Source: Yokenella regensburgei ATCC 49455 (GTDB taxonomy: Bacteria > Pseudomonadota > Gammaproteobacteria > Enterobacterales > Enterobacteriaceae). From it: DNA of 64,000 bases. Location: assembly GCF_000735455.1 (NCBI RefSeq), contig NZ_JMPS01000081.1:1-64000 (forward strand), in the 5' to 3' direction. Positions 1 through 9,253 of the stretch are shown here, in pieces. Made by a program: the position numbers and the translations under genes. Numbering within the stretch: the stretch's first letter is position 1; each line of letters begins with the position of its first letter. The notes beneath the pieces are model-generated. The model searched no databases. It had not been told where the DNA came from and saw only the letters and a program-made list of their open reading frames with translations.

Positions 1-548
1 AGCGGCGCCTGCGGCTGCAGGCTCAATGCGGCGGCGGCCAGCGGCGGCCCTATCAGACGACCACAGCTCAGGCCCGAGCTTATCGACGCCAGCGCCGCCA
101 TCCGGTGCGCCTGCCCGGCGCGCTGCATCGCCCACGTCTGGGCGGCAGGTACCATCCCCGATACCGTCAGGCCGTAGACGACCCTGGAAATCACCAGCCC
201 CACGATCCCGAACGTCGCCCCTACCACCCCGGCGGCCATTCCCCACACCACCAGCGCCATCAGGGCGAAGCTTGCAAGATAGCCCCCAAGCGCCGACAGC
301 ACCACGAATTTACAGCCACGCAGCTCGGCCTGACGCCCCCACCACGGTGAGCCAGGCAGGAACAGCATCGATCCCAGCATCAACAACCCGGCCCACACCG
401 ATAACGATAATCCGGTCATTGAGACCAGCTGTGGTAACACCACCAGCAAACCGTTCTGCCCAATCCCCAGTAAACCGGCGCACAACGCCAGTGGCCATGT
501 GGGTTTCAGGGTACTTTTCTCACTGACTTCCTGCGCGGATATGCTCAT
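1..548 (-). CDS. shiF: ShiF-like MFS transporter, N-terminal part (cut by window start)
   Basis: The minus strand is open from an ATG at 548 to the window edge, giving about 182 residues. They begin MSISAQEVSEKSTLK and continue as hydrophobic membrane segments separated by short charged loops, with a run rich in Gly/Val/Leu typical of the major facilitator superfamily. Aerobactin loci commonly carry a divergent MFS gene, shiF, immediately upstream of iucA. The position and orientation here match that, which is the main basis for the name. A role in siderophore export has been proposed for ShiF-type proteins; that is inference here. The start has no strong ribosome binding site, so it could be slightly wrong. 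The C-terminal half lies outside the window. Confidence 0.75.
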   Translation of the reverse strand, partial: MSISAQEVSEKSTLKPTWPLALCAGLLGIGQNGLLVVLPQLVSMTGLSLSVWAGLLMLGSMLFLPGSPWWGRQAELRGCKFVVLSALGGYLASFALMALVVWGMAAGVVGATFGIVGLVISRVVYGLTVSGMVPAAQTWAMQRAGQAHRMAALASISSGLSCGRLIGPPLAAAALSLQPQAP

Positions 549-620
549 ATAAATGTGAAAATAGTGTCAAAAAATGTGAGGAAATTATGTAGTTAATGAA
601 AATAAATATTACAAAAATAG

Positions 621-648
621 TTGTCAGTGTAAATAGAATGAATATCAT
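621..648 (+). promoter_or_regulatory. Predicted sigma-70 promoter of the iuc operon
   Basis: TTGTCA at 621-626 and TATCAT at 643-648 are separated by 16 bp; each hexamer differs from consensus at one base. Transcription would start near 655, about 30 bp before the iucA ATG. The -10 element lies inside the Fur boxes, as expected for an iron-repressed promoter. Confidence 0.6.
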
Positions 649-664
649 AACGAGAATTATTATC
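634..664 (+). promoter_or_regulatory. Overlapping Fur boxes of the aerobactin promoter
   Basis: Positions 646-664 (CATAACGAGAATTATTATC) match the 19-bp Fur consensus at 15 of 19 bases. A second, weaker match (12 of 19) occupies 634-652, so the two boxes overlap. Both cover the -10 and the predicted start of transcription. Fur bound to ferrous iron is known to repress iuc operons from overlapping boxes of this kind. The same site could also control the divergent shiF-like gene. Confidence 0.75.
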
Positions 665-686
665 AGTCATGGAGTGAGATTCTGTT

Positions 687-2429
687 ATGCGTTCCCTGCC
701 CCGCAAGACCGATACCGACGTCGCGGCCCAGTGTTTCCTGAATGCGCTATTGCGCGAAACGGATGACTGGCAGTACCACCCGGCCGACACCTCGGCTGAT
801 ACCGCCTTCATCCATCTGCCGCTTTGCAACACCCAGGCTATTCGTCTTCCGTTACGCTATTTCTCACCCACTCAGCATCACCAGTATCGCTTCCCCGCCG
901 TGCTTATTCATTCCGATAGCGACAACATACAAGCTCTTGATTTTTCACAGCTGGTTGAAAAAGTTCTGGCAAAACCTTCGGTCAAAGGCGGCCTGTCAGA
1001 AGAAACACTGACCCGCTTTGCCGGGCGCGTACTGGAGAGCCATAGCCATACCTGGCAGGCCATTGATATCCGCCATGACTGGGGCAATCTGCGCGCCCGC
1101 CCGCTGAACTTTGCCGAGGCAGAACAGGCGCTGTTGGTGGGACACGCATTTCACCCGGCGCCAAAATCACACGAACCCTTTAACGAGAGCGAAGCCCGTC
1201 GCTATCTGCCGGATTTCGCCTCCCGCTTCCCGCTGCGCTGGTTTGCGCTCGACCGCCATTTCGTCACCGGCGACAGCCTGACGCACACCCTGCGCGACCG
1301 CCTGCTGCGCTTTGCCGCTGAGAGTGCCCCGGAGCTGCTGCACCACTTCACCGACGACTGCTGGCTGGTGCCGATGCACCCGTGGCAGGCCGAACATCTG
1401 CTCACCCAGGCGTGGTGCCAGGCGCTGGTGAAGCGCGGTGCGCTGCAAGACTTAGGCGAGGCCGGTGCCCGCTGGCTGCCGACCAGCTCATCGCGCTCGC
1501 TGTACAGCGAAAGCAATCACGACATGATCAAATTCTCCCTCAGCGTGCGTCTGACCAACTCGGTTCGCACGCTGTCGGTCAAAGAGGTGAAACGCGGCAT
1601 GCGCCTCGCACGCCTGGCGCAAACCCCGCGCTGGCAAACGTTGCAGACCCGCTACCCGACGATGCGGGTGATGCAGGAAGACGGCTGGGTCGGTGTGCTG
1701 GACGACCACGGCAACGTGCAGGAAGAGAGCCTGATGGCGCTGCGCGTCAACCTGCTGTTTGACACCCCACAGAGCCAGACCAACGTCCTGGTGAGCCTGA
1801 CCCAGGCCGCGCCAGACGGGGGTGATAGCCTGCTCGCCGCCGCCGTTAAGCGCCTCAGCCAGCGCCTGAATCTGCCGCTGGCGACCGCCGCCCGCTGCTG
1901 GGTGGAAGCCTACTGCGAGCGCGTTCTGCTGCCGCTGTTCAGCGCCGAAGCGGACTACGGCCTGGTGCTGCTCGCCCACCAGCAAAACATTCTGGTGGAG
2001 ATGCAGCAGGACCTGCCGGTCGGCCTGCTCTATCGCGACTGCCAGGGCAGCGCCTTTACCGCAGGCGCCGACGAGTGGCTGCGCGAAGAGAACGAGCTGG
2101 AGGCAGAAAACCGCTTCAGCGAAGCCCAGCTGCTGCGCTACTTCCCTTACTACCTGCTGGTGAACTCGACGCTTGCGGTTACCGCCGCGCTGGGCGCCGC
2201 CGGATTCGACAGTGAAGAGAGCCTGATGGCGCTGGTTCGCGATGCGCTGGCGCAATTACGCCAGACCGCGAAGGACACCCGCTGCCTTGACTACGTGCTC
2301 GACGGTCAGCACTGGAACTGCAAAGGCAACTTCTTCTGTTACCTGCACGACCACAACGAAAACACCATCGTCGATCCGGCGGTTATCTATTTCGATTTCC
2401 TGAACCCGTTCTATAAGGAGCCTGCCTGA
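687..2429 (+). CDS. iucA: Aerobactin synthesis: N2-citryl-N6-acetyl-N6-hydroxylysine synthase
   Basis: IucA/IucC-family NIS synthetase of 580 residues, close to the family length. It uses ATP to join citrate to the first N6-acetyl-N6-hydroxylysine in the cytoplasm, the penultimate condensation of aerobactin synthesis. Visible family signatures are HPWQ near residue 231, SSRSLYSE near 270, the KFSLSVRLTNSVRT block near 285, and AHQQN near 430, all parts of the ATP/citrate fold. The N-terminal DVAAQCFLNALLRET matches enterobacterial IucA. The start follows a GGAG at 671-674, with GTGAG closer to the ATG. First gene of the operon; its TGA overlaps the iucB ATG (ATGA). Iron-repressed through the upstream Fur boxes. 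Confidence 0.96.
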   Translation: MRSLPRKTDTDVAAQCFLNALLRETDDWQYHPADTSADTAFIHLPLCNTQAIRLPLRYFSPTQHHQYRFPAVLIHSDSDNIQALDFSQLVEKVLAKPSVKGGLSEETLTRFAGRVLESHSHTWQAIDIRHDWGNLRARPLNFAEAEQALLVGHAFHPAPKSHEPFNESEARRYLPDFASRFPLRWFALDRHFVTGDSLTHTLRDRLLRFAAESAPELLHHFTDDCWLVPMHPWQAEHLLTQAWCQALVKRGALQDLGEAGARWLPTSSSRSLYSESNHDMIKFSLSVRLTNSVRTLSVKEVKRGMRLARLAQTPRWQTLQTRYPTMRVMQEDGWVGVLDDHGNVQEESLMALRVNLLFDTPQSQTNVLVSLTQAAPDGGDSLLAAAVKRLSQRLNLPLATAARCWVEAYCERVLLPLFSAEADYGLVLLAHQQNILVEMQQDLPVGLLYRDCQGSAFTAGADEWLREENELEAENRFSEAQLLRYFPYYLLVNSTLAVTAALGAAGFDSEESLMALVRDALAQLRQTAKDTRCLDYVLDGQHWNCKGNFFCYLHDHNENTIVDPAVIYFDFLNPFYKEPA

Positions 2430-3376
2430 TGCCGCACGCGAAGATTGTTCATGACGGTTTCGGCTTCCGCTGCGCGCTGCGTGATGTGGCGCTGCCGCTG
2501 TCGCTGGGGCTCGACGGCAGCGCGGTGCTGCTCTTCATCGACGGCACAGAAGACGGCTGGCTGGTTGATGCGCTGGATCAGCTGTTCGTTGCCGCGCCTC
2601 AGCTTTCTGGCGTCACTCTGCCGTGGGCGCAGTGGCAACATCACGCAGAGGCAACGCGCCTGTTTGCGCTGGCGCAGAGCGATTACTTCTCCCGCGAGAC
2701 CTTCTGGCAGCTGCCGCTGTGGCTTTGTGGTGAACGCGCGACGCCTCGTCACGATCTGCAGTTTGATGACGCACGCCAGCTGTGCTTCCCGGTACGCCCG
2801 GCGCGCCCCACTGGCGAGGTTTATCGCCGCTACGATCCGCAAATTAACCGTACCCTGAGCCTGCGGATCGCAAGCCTTGAAGAAGATGCCGGGCGCTTCA
2901 CCCGCTGGATGAACGCCCCGCGCGTCAATGCCTTCTGGGAGATGGCCGGACCGCAGGCAGAGCAGGAAAATTATCTGCGCAAGCAGCTGGACTCAAGCTA
3001 CTGCTACCCGCTGATCGGCTGTTTTGACGACCAGCCGTTTGGCTATTTCGAAATTTACTGGGCGCCGGAAGACCGTATTGGTCGCCACTATCGTTGGCAG
3101 CCGTTCGATCGCGGTTTGCACATGCTGGTGGGCGAAGAGCAGTGGCGCGGTGCGCAGTACATCCGTAGCTGGCTGCGCGGTATCAGCCACTATCTGTGGC
3201 TCGACGAACCCCGTACCACCCGCCTTGTTGCCGAACCTCGCTTTGACAACCAGCGCCTGTTCCGCCACCTGCCGGTCGCCGGTTTTAGCACCGTTAAAGA
3301 GTTCGACTTCCCGCATAAACGCTCGCGTCTGGTGATGAGCGAACGTCAGCGCTTCTTCACGGAGGTGGGGCTATGA
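2429..3376 (+). CDS. iucB: N6-hydroxylysine O-acetyltransferase
   Basis: IucB (315 residues) transfers acetyl from acetyl-CoA to N6-hydroxylysine, making the hydroxamate iron ligand used by IucA and IucC. The C-terminal half, from about residue 145, is a GNAT-like siderophore acyltransferase domain with the NAFWEMAGPQ and PVAGFSTVKEFDFPHKRS blocks characteristic of this family. The N-terminal part is more variable. Both ends are translationally coupled by ATGA overlaps, to iucA and to iucC. No truncation is seen. Confidence 0.95.
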   Translation: MPHAKIVHDGFGFRCALRDVALPLSLGLDGSAVLLFIDGTEDGWLVDALDQLFVAAPQLSGVTLPWAQWQHHAEATRLFALAQSDYFSRETFWQLPLWLCGERATPRHDLQFDDARQLCFPVRPARPTGEVYRRYDPQINRTLSLRIASLEEDAGRFTRWMNAPRVNAFWEMAGPQAEQENYLRKQLDSSYCYPLIGCFDDQPFGYFEIYWAPEDRIGRHYRWQPFDRGLHMLVGEEQWRGAQYIRSWLRGISHYLWLDEPRTTRLVAEPRFDNQRLFRHLPVAGFSTVKEFDFPHKRSRLVMSERQRFFTEVGL

Positions 3377-5115
3377 TCCGCGCGTGGGAGCAGGTTAACC
3401 GCGAGATGGTAGCGAAGATCCTCGCCGAGCTTGAGTACGAGCGCGCCATTTCCGCTGAAGAAACCGCGCCACAGCGCTGGTCGATTTCACTGGGCGATGA
3501 GCGCTGGCAGTTCAGCGCCAGGCGCGGGATCTGGGGCTGGCTGCATATTGATAGCGCCACGCTCAGCAACCAGAGTCATACCCCGATTGAAGCGGAAAAC
3601 GCGCTGCGTCAGCTGGCGCAGGTGCTGGGGATGAGCGATGCGCAAACCGCCGAGCATCTGGAAGATCTCTACGCCACCCTGCGCGGCGATCTGCAACTGC
3701 TCTCTGCCCGTAAAGGGTTGAGTGCCGATGCGCTTATCGACCTCGACCCGGACGAGCTGCAGTGTCTGCTTGCCGGGCACCCAAAGTTCATCTTCAACAA
3801 GGGCCGTCGCGGCTGGGGCCTCGATGCGCTGCAGCAGTATGCGCCGGAGTATCGCGGGCGTTTTCGCCTGCACTGGATAGCGGTTCGCCGTGAAAGCCTG
3901 GTTTGGAGCAGCGACGCCGACTGCGATATCGGTAACCTGCTGGCAAGCGCTATGGATAACGCTGAACGCCAGCGTTTTAACGAGCACTGGCAGGCGCTGG
4001 GCCTTGACCACAACTGGCTGCCGGTGCCACAGCATCCGTGGCAGTGGCAGCAAAAAATCGCCCTGCACTTTGTGGCGCAGATCGCCCGTGGTGAAATCGT
4101 CAGTCTCGGCGAGTTTGGCGACGAGTACCTCGCTCAGCAGTCGCTGCGCACCCTGACTAACGTCAGCCGCCGCTCAGCTTTTGATATCAAGCTACCGCTC
4201 ACCATTTACAACACCTCCTGCTATCGCGGGATCCCGGGAAAATACATCGCCGCCGGGCCGCTGGCCTCACGCTGGTTGCAGCAGCAGTTTGCCGGCGATG
4301 CCACCCTGCAGGCACTGGGGGCGCAAATTTTGGGCGAGCCTGCCGCCGGATATCTGGCGCACCGCGGTTACGCCGCGCTGCCTGCCGCGCCTTATCGCTA
4401 TCAGGAGATGCTGGGGGTTATCTGGCGCGAAAGCCCGTCGTGCTATCTGCAGGATGGCGAGCAGGCGGTGCTGATGGCCGCGCTGATGGAAAGCGACGAC
4501 CAGGGCCGCCCGTTGATTGACGCCTGGATTGCGCGCTCCGGTCTGAGCGCTGAGGCATGGCTCACGCAGATGTTTAGCGCCGTAGTGCTGCCGTTCTACC
4601 ACCTGCTGTGCCGCTACGGCGTGGCGCTGATTGCCCACGGGCAGAACGTCACTCTGGTGATGAAAGACCATGTGCCGCAGCGCATTCTGCTGAAGGATTT
4701 CCAGGGCGATATGCGCCTTGTCGATATCAATTTCCCGGAGGCCGACACCCTGCCGCAGCCGGTGAAAGATGTCACTGCGCGCCTTAGCGCCGACTACATC
4801 ATTCATGATCTGCAGACCGGCCATTTCGTTACCGTGCTGCGCTTTATCTCCCGCCTCACCGAGCAGTGTGGCGTCAGCGAAAAACGCTTCTATCAGCTGC
4901 TCGCCTGCGTACTTGAGCGCTACATGGCACAGCACCCGCAGATGGCAGAGCGCTTCGCGCTGTTTGACCTGTTCAAACCGCAAATCATCCGCGTGATTTT
5001 GAATCCCGTGAAGCTCACCTTCTCCGAACACGATGGCGGTAGCCGCATGCTGCCGAATTACTTAACCGATCTCGATAACCCGCTTTATCTGGTCTCCAGG
5101 GAGTCCGCAGAATGA
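3373..5115 (+). CDS. iucC: Aerobactin synthase
   Basis: Second NIS synthetase of the pathway (580 residues). It adds the second N6-acetyl-N6-hydroxylysine to the citryl intermediate and completes aerobactin. It shares the IucA fold: KFIFNKGRRGWG near residue 135, HPWQWQQK near 221, SRRSAFDIKLPLT near 265 and AHGQN near 421 can all be seen. The start is fixed by the ATGA overlap with iucB, and its own stop overlaps iucD in the same way. Identity to IucA is low outside these motifs, as is normal for the pair. Confidence 0.96.
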   Translation: MIRAWEQVNREMVAKILAELEYERAISAEETAPQRWSISLGDERWQFSARRGIWGWLHIDSATLSNQSHTPIEAENALRQLAQVLGMSDAQTAEHLEDLYATLRGDLQLLSARKGLSADALIDLDPDELQCLLAGHPKFIFNKGRRGWGLDALQQYAPEYRGRFRLHWIAVRRESLVWSSDADCDIGNLLASAMDNAERQRFNEHWQALGLDHNWLPVPQHPWQWQQKIALHFVAQIARGEIVSLGEFGDEYLAQQSLRTLTNVSRRSAFDIKLPLTIYNTSCYRGIPGKYIAAGPLASRWLQQQFAGDATLQALGAQILGEPAAGYLAHRGYAALPAAPYRYQEMLGVIWRESPSCYLQDGEQAVLMAALMESDDQGRPLIDAWIARSGLSAEAWLTQMFSAVVLPFYHLLCRYGVALIAHGQNVTLVMKDHVPQRILLKDFQGDMRLVDINFPEADTLPQPVKDVTARLSADYIIHDLQTGHFVTVLRFISRLTEQCGVSEKRFYQLLACVLERYMAQHPQMAERFALFDLFKPQIIRVILNPVKLTFSEHDGGSRMLPNYLTDLDNPLYLVSRESAE

Positions 5116-6434
5116 AAACCTATGATTTCATTGGCATTGGTATTGGCCCATTCAACTTAAGTATTGCCGCGCTGGCCGAAGGTCTGGAAGGCTTCAGCAC
5201 GCTGTTCCTCGAGCGTAAGCCCCACTTCTCGTGGCACCCGGGGATGATGGTGCCGGACTGCTACATGCAGACCAGTTTCCTGAAAGATTTGGTGAGCGCG
5301 GTCGATCCGACCAACCGCCACAGCTTCCTGAACTATCTGGTAAAGCGTAAAAAATTCTATCGTTTTCTGACCACCGAGCAGCGCACCGTCTCCCGCGAAG
5401 AGTTTGCTGACTATCTGTGCTGGGCGGCCGACAACCTGACCAACCTCGCCTTCAGCCAGCAGGTGCAGCAGGTGAGCTACGACGAGAAGTCCGGCCTGTT
5501 TGAAGTGGTGACCCAACGCGACCGCTTCTTTGCCCGCCACGTGTGCCTCGGCATCGGTAAGCAGATTAACCTGCCCGCCTGCGTCAACGAGCAGAGCGAC
5601 CGCTGCTTCCACGCGAGTGAAATGATGCTGCGCACCCCCGACCTCGCCGGAAAACGCGTCACCGTTGTCGGCGGGGGTCAGAGCGGCGCGGACCTGTTCC
5701 TCAACATCTTCCGTGGAGAATGGGGCCAGCCGAAAGCGCTGAACTGGGTTTCACGGCGGAATAATTACAACGCGCTCGACGAGGCCGCTTTCGCCAACGA
5801 GTACTTTACTCCGGAGTACCTGGAAAGCTTTGCCACCCTCGGTGAAGCGGCCCGTGAGCAGATGCTCCGCGAGCAGAAGATGACCTCCGACGGCATCACC
5901 ACCGAATCGCTGCTGGCTATCTATCGCGCCATGTACCACCGCTTCGAGGTGCTGCGCGAAAAACCGTGGGCGCACCTGTTGCCTTCCCGCTCGGTAACGC
6001 GCGTGAGCCCCCAGGATGAGCACCAGCGCCTGACCCTGCGCCACCACCTCGATCACGGTGAAGAGACGCTGGACACCGACGTAGTGATTTTTGCCACCGG
6101 CTACAGCCCGGCGCGTCCGGCGTTTCTGGCTCCGCTGGCGCCGCGCCTGCGTCTGACCCGTGACGAAGACTTCGTGGTCAATACCGATTTTTCTCTGGAA
6201 TGGGATGGCCCGCAGCACAACCGCCTGTTTGCCGTGAATGCAGGGATGCACAGCCTCGGCATCGCCGAACCACAGCTGAGCCTGATGGCCTGGCGCGCGG
6301 CGCGGATTATCAACCGGGCGCACCCTGGCACACCGTTTGAGCTTTCCACCACCCCTGGTGTTATCCACTGGCGCAGTGAGGCCAGCCACGATCTACGCCA
6401 GGTTTCACAGCCCCTAAAAACCACTGAGTACTAA
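5112..6434 (+). CDS. iucD: L-lysine N6-monooxygenase
   Basis: Flavin N-hydroxylating monooxygenase (440 residues) that makes N6-hydroxylysine, the first committed step of aerobactin synthesis, using FAD, NADPH and O2. Motifs: FAD-binding GIGIGPFNLSIAAL at residues 7-20, the SWHPGMMVPDC substrate/FAD loop near 41, NADPH-binding VVGGGQSGAD near 184, and the C-terminal ATGY motif near 327. The start overlaps the iucC stop (ATGA). The E. coli enzyme associates with the inner membrane through its N-terminus. Twenty-six bases separate it from iutA, so the receptor is probably on the same transcript. Confidence 0.96.
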   Translation: MKTYDFIGIGIGPFNLSIAALAEGLEGFSTLFLERKPHFSWHPGMMVPDCYMQTSFLKDLVSAVDPTNRHSFLNYLVKRKKFYRFLTTEQRTVSREEFADYLCWAADNLTNLAFSQQVQQVSYDEKSGLFEVVTQRDRFFARHVCLGIGKQINLPACVNEQSDRCFHASEMMLRTPDLAGKRVTVVGGGQSGADLFLNIFRGEWGQPKALNWVSRRNNYNALDEAAFANEYFTPEYLESFATLGEAAREQMLREQKMTSDGITTESLLAIYRAMYHRFEVLREKPWAHLLPSRSVTRVSPQDEHQRLTLRHHLDHGEETLDTDVVIFATGYSPARPAFLAPLAPRLRLTRDEDFVVNTDFSLEWDGPQHNRLFAVNAGMHSLGIAEPQLSLMAWRAARIINRAHPGTPFELSTTPGVIHWRSEASHDLRQVSQPLKTTEY

Positions 6435-6460
6435 CACAGTAAACCAGGAACACTATAACA

Positions 6461-8650
6461 ATGAAGCGTCCTTATCTTTGGGTTTTAAATCCTTGCCTTC
6501 TGGCAATACTTTCTGCCTCTGCATCGGCACAAGACAATAAAGAAGAGTCATTAGTGGTGACCGCCAGCCGCGCCAACCACAGCGTTACAGATATGGCACA
6601 GACTACCTGGGTGATTGAACAGGCTGAAATTGAGCAGCAGGTTCAGGGCGGAAAAGAGCTGAAAGAAGTGCTGGCTCAGCTCATTCCCGGTATGGACGTC
6701 AGCAGCCAGGGCCGCACCAACTACGGCATGAACATGCGCGGTCGTTCGATGATGGTGATGGTCGACGGCGTGCGCCTGAACTCTTCGCGCAGCGACAGCC
6801 GCCAGCTGGATTCTATCGATCCGTTTAACATCTCGCGTATCGAAGTTATCTCCGGTGCCACTTCGCTGTACGGCGGTGGTAGTACCGGTGGCCTTATTAA
6901 TATCGTCACCAAAAAAGGTCAGCCGGAAACCGAAGTTGAGTTCCAGACCGGAACCAAAACCGGCTTCAACAGCCACAACGACCATGACGATAACATTGCG
7001 GCAGCGGTCAGCGGCGGTAACGACAACGCCTCCGGGCGTATTTCCGTGGCCTATCAGCGCTACGGCGGCTGGTACGACGGTAAAGGTGATGAGGTCATCA
7101 TTGATAACACGCAGACCGGCCTGCAGTATTCCGACCGTCTGGATATCATGGGTACCGGGACCATCAACATCAATGAGACCCAGCAGCTGCAGCTGACGAC
7201 CCAGTACTATAAGAGCGAGTCCGACGGTAAGCATGGCCTGTTCCTCGGCGATAACTTCTCGGCGGTGACCGGGGATGCCCAAGCCTACAACAAGGACAAT
7301 CTCGACTCTGACCGTCTGCCGGGTACCGAGCGTCACCTGATTAACCTTCAGTACTCCAACACCGATTTCCTCGGCCAGGAGCTGGTGGCGCAGGTTTACT
7401 ATCGCGACGAGAGCCTGACCTTCTACCCGTTCCCGACGCTGACCAAAGGTACCGTCACCAGCATTGGCGCTTCCCAGCAGAAGACCGACTTCTACGGCGG
7501 TAAGCTTACGGTAAACAGCAAGCCGGTTGACGATTTAACCCTCACCTGGGGCGTCGACCTCGATCACGAGTCGTTCAACGCCAACCAGCAGTTTTTTGAC
7601 CTCGCTACCGCCGCCGCCAGCGGTGGGATGACGCTCAAGAACGCCTATAACGTAGGGCGTTACCCGAGCTATAGCATCACCAACCTTGGGCCATTCCTGC
7701 AGGCAAGTTACGATATTGACGCCATCACCTTAAGCGGCGGCGTGCGCTATCAGTACACCGAAAACCGGGTCGATGATTTCGTCGGTTATGCCCAGCAGCA
7801 GGCCATTGCCACCGGTAAGGCAACCTCTGCGGATGCGGTGCCAGGCGGGAAAACCGATTATAACAACTTCCTGTTCAACGCCGGGATCCTCGGCCATGTC
7901 ACCGACCGTCAGCAGGTGTGGTTTAACTTCTCACAGGGCTTTGAAATCCCGGATCTGGCGAAGTACTACGGCTCCGGCAACTACACGCTGGTTAACGGCC
8001 ACTACCGCCTCAACAACAGCGTTAACGTGAACGACTCTAAGCTCGACGGTATTAAGGTTAACGCCTATGAACTCGGCTGGCGTCTGACCGGCGATAACCT
8101 GCGCACCCAGGTGGCGGCGTACTACTCGCTCTCCGATAAGACCATCAACATCAACAAATCCGACATGACCATTACCATGGAAGACGACAAACGTCGTATT
8201 TATGGGGTGGAAGGTCAGGTGGACTACTTCTTTAGCGAGAGTGACTGGAGCCTTGGTTCCAACTTTAACGCTATTAAGTCTGAGACCCGTGTGAACGGCA
8301 GCTGGCAGAAATTAACCGTCGACAGCGCCAGCCCGTCTAAGGTGAGCGCATGGGTGAACTGGGCGCCGGGCGACTGGACTCTGCGCATGCAGAGCACACA
8401 GACCTTCGACGTTTCCGACGCCGCCGGTAAGAAAATTGACGGTTACAACACCGTTGATTTCCTCGGCAGCTACAACCTGCCGGTGGGTAAACTCAGCTTC
8501 AGCGTCGAGAACCTGTTCGACAAAGACTACACCACCGTCTGGGGACAGCGTGCACCTGGGCTCTACAGCCCGACCTATGGCGCACCGGGGCTGTACACCT
8601 ATAAAGGCCGTGGCCGTACCTTTGGTATGAACTATTCCGTGCTGTTCTAA
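6461..8650 (+). CDS. iutA: Ferric aerobactin TonB-dependent outer membrane receptor
   Basis: TonB-dependent receptor of 729 residues, the usual length of IutA. It imports ferric aerobactin across the outer membrane and can serve as receptor for some colicins such as cloacin. Visible features are a signal peptide ending ASASA near residue 23, a TonB box ESLVVTA at about 29-35, a plug domain with SSQGRTNYGMNMRGRS, and a 22-strand barrel ending in the aromatic C-terminus SVLF. AGGAA precedes the ATG. Last gene of the aerobactin operon, followed directly by a strong terminator. Confidence 0.96.
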   Translation: MKRPYLWVLNPCLLAILSASASAQDNKEESLVVTASRANHSVTDMAQTTWVIEQAEIEQQVQGGKELKEVLAQLIPGMDVSSQGRTNYGMNMRGRSMMVMVDGVRLNSSRSDSRQLDSIDPFNISRIEVISGATSLYGGGSTGGLINIVTKKGQPETEVEFQTGTKTGFNSHNDHDDNIAAAVSGGNDNASGRISVAYQRYGGWYDGKGDEVIIDNTQTGLQYSDRLDIMGTGTININETQQLQLTTQYYKSESDGKHGLFLGDNFSAVTGDAQAYNKDNLDSDRLPGTERHLINLQYSNTDFLGQELVAQVYYRDESLTFYPFPTLTKGTVTSIGASQQKTDFYGGKLTVNSKPVDDLTLTWGVDLDHESFNANQQFFDLATAAASGGMTLKNAYNVGRYPSYSITNLGPFLQASYDIDAITLSGGVRYQYTENRVDDFVGYAQQQAIATGKATSADAVPGGKTDYNNFLFNAGILGHVTDRQQVWFNFSQGFEIPDLAKYYGSGNYTLVNGHYRLNNSVNVNDSKLDGIKVNAYELGWRLTGDNLRTQVAAYYSLSDKTININKSDMTITMEDDKRRIYGVEGQVDYFFSESDWSLGSNFNAIKSETRVNGSWQKLTVDSASPSKVSAWVNWAPGDWTLRMQSTQTFDVSDAAGKKIDGYNTVDFLGSYNLPVGKLSFSVENLFDKDYTTVWGQRAPGLYSPTYGAPGLYTYKGRGRTFGMNYSVLF

Positions 8651-8670
8651 TCTCGTTATTAGGTTTAATG

Positions 8671-8704
8671 AAAACGCCACGGGTTAAAACCGTGGCGTTT
8701 TTTC
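8671..8704. terminator. Bidirectional terminator between iutA and ycgN
   Basis: AAACGCCACGG (8672-8682) pairs perfectly with CCGTGGCGTTT (8690-8700). A T run follows on the plus strand, and a shorter one follows on the minus strand. It would end the aerobactin transcript and can also stop convergent ycgN transcription. Confidence 0.85.
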
Positions 8705-8713
8705 TTTCAACAC

Positions 8714-9175
8714 TTAACGAGCCCAGTCGGGTTTATTCAGGATATGATCCTGCCAGTCGACGACGTCGGCCTCTTTCACCGCAATATGGCGCACGGAAAT
8801 GCGTTCACCGTGCATCGCGGCTTTTGAACCGGTCAGCAGAGGATGCCAGGTCGGTAGCGGCTGCCCTTCCGCCAGCAGACGGTAGGCGCAGGTATGCGGC
8901 AGCCATTCGAAGGTAGGCAGGTTATCGCGGGTCAGTTTGATGCAATCCGGCTCATACTCGAAGCGGCGTTCGTAGTTACGGCACTGGCAGGTTTTGATGT
9001 TCAGCTGCTTGCAGGCGACGTTGGTGAAGTAGATTTCGTCGGTGTCGTCGTCCATCAGCTTATGCAGGCAGCACTGGCCGCAGCCATCACACAGCGACTC
9101 CCACTCCGCGTCGGTCATTTCGTCGAGAGTTTTGCTTTGCCAGAAAGGAGTATCGCTCATAAGGGTGTCCGCCAT
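8714..9175 (-). CDS. ycgN: YcgN family cysteine-cluster protein
   Basis: UPF0260 protein of 153 residues, the same length as E. coli YcgN. A Cys cluster CDGCGQCC at residues 29-36, followed by further paired cysteines ([11 protein letters not shown] near 62), suggests binding of a metal or Fe-S cluster of the YkgJ/YcgN type. Function is unknown. The chosen start gives the N-terminus MADTLMSD, which aligns with the E. coli form; an internal ATG at 9160 is an alternative. It lies downstream of ycgL and ycgM on the same strand, as in E. coli. Confidence 0.92.
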   Translation of the reverse strand: MADTLMSDTPFWQSKTLDEMTDAEWESLCDGCGQCCLHKLMDDDTDEIYFTNVACKQLNIKTCQCRNYERRFEYEPDCIKLTRDNLPTFEWLPHTCAYRLLAEGQPLPTWHPLLTGSKAAMHGERISVRHIAVKEADVVDWQDHILNKPDWAR

Positions 9176-9253
9176 TAAAAATCAGGGTGCACCTTATAAC
9201 CACTCTGGCACGTCGATGCAAGTTTTGCCGCCCGAAACGGCGGCAAAGCTATT

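Noticed and set aside
26-526. Long open frame on the plus strand opposite the shiF-like gene
   Set aside because: It is Pro/Arg/Ser-rich and lies antisense to a hydrophobic MFS protein. It is a codon shadow in GC-rich DNA.
1488-2255. 255-codon antisense frame inside iucA
   Set aside because: It is a mirror of a high-GC coding frame, with biased composition (Gln, Val, Ala) and no known family. iucA accounts for the sequence.
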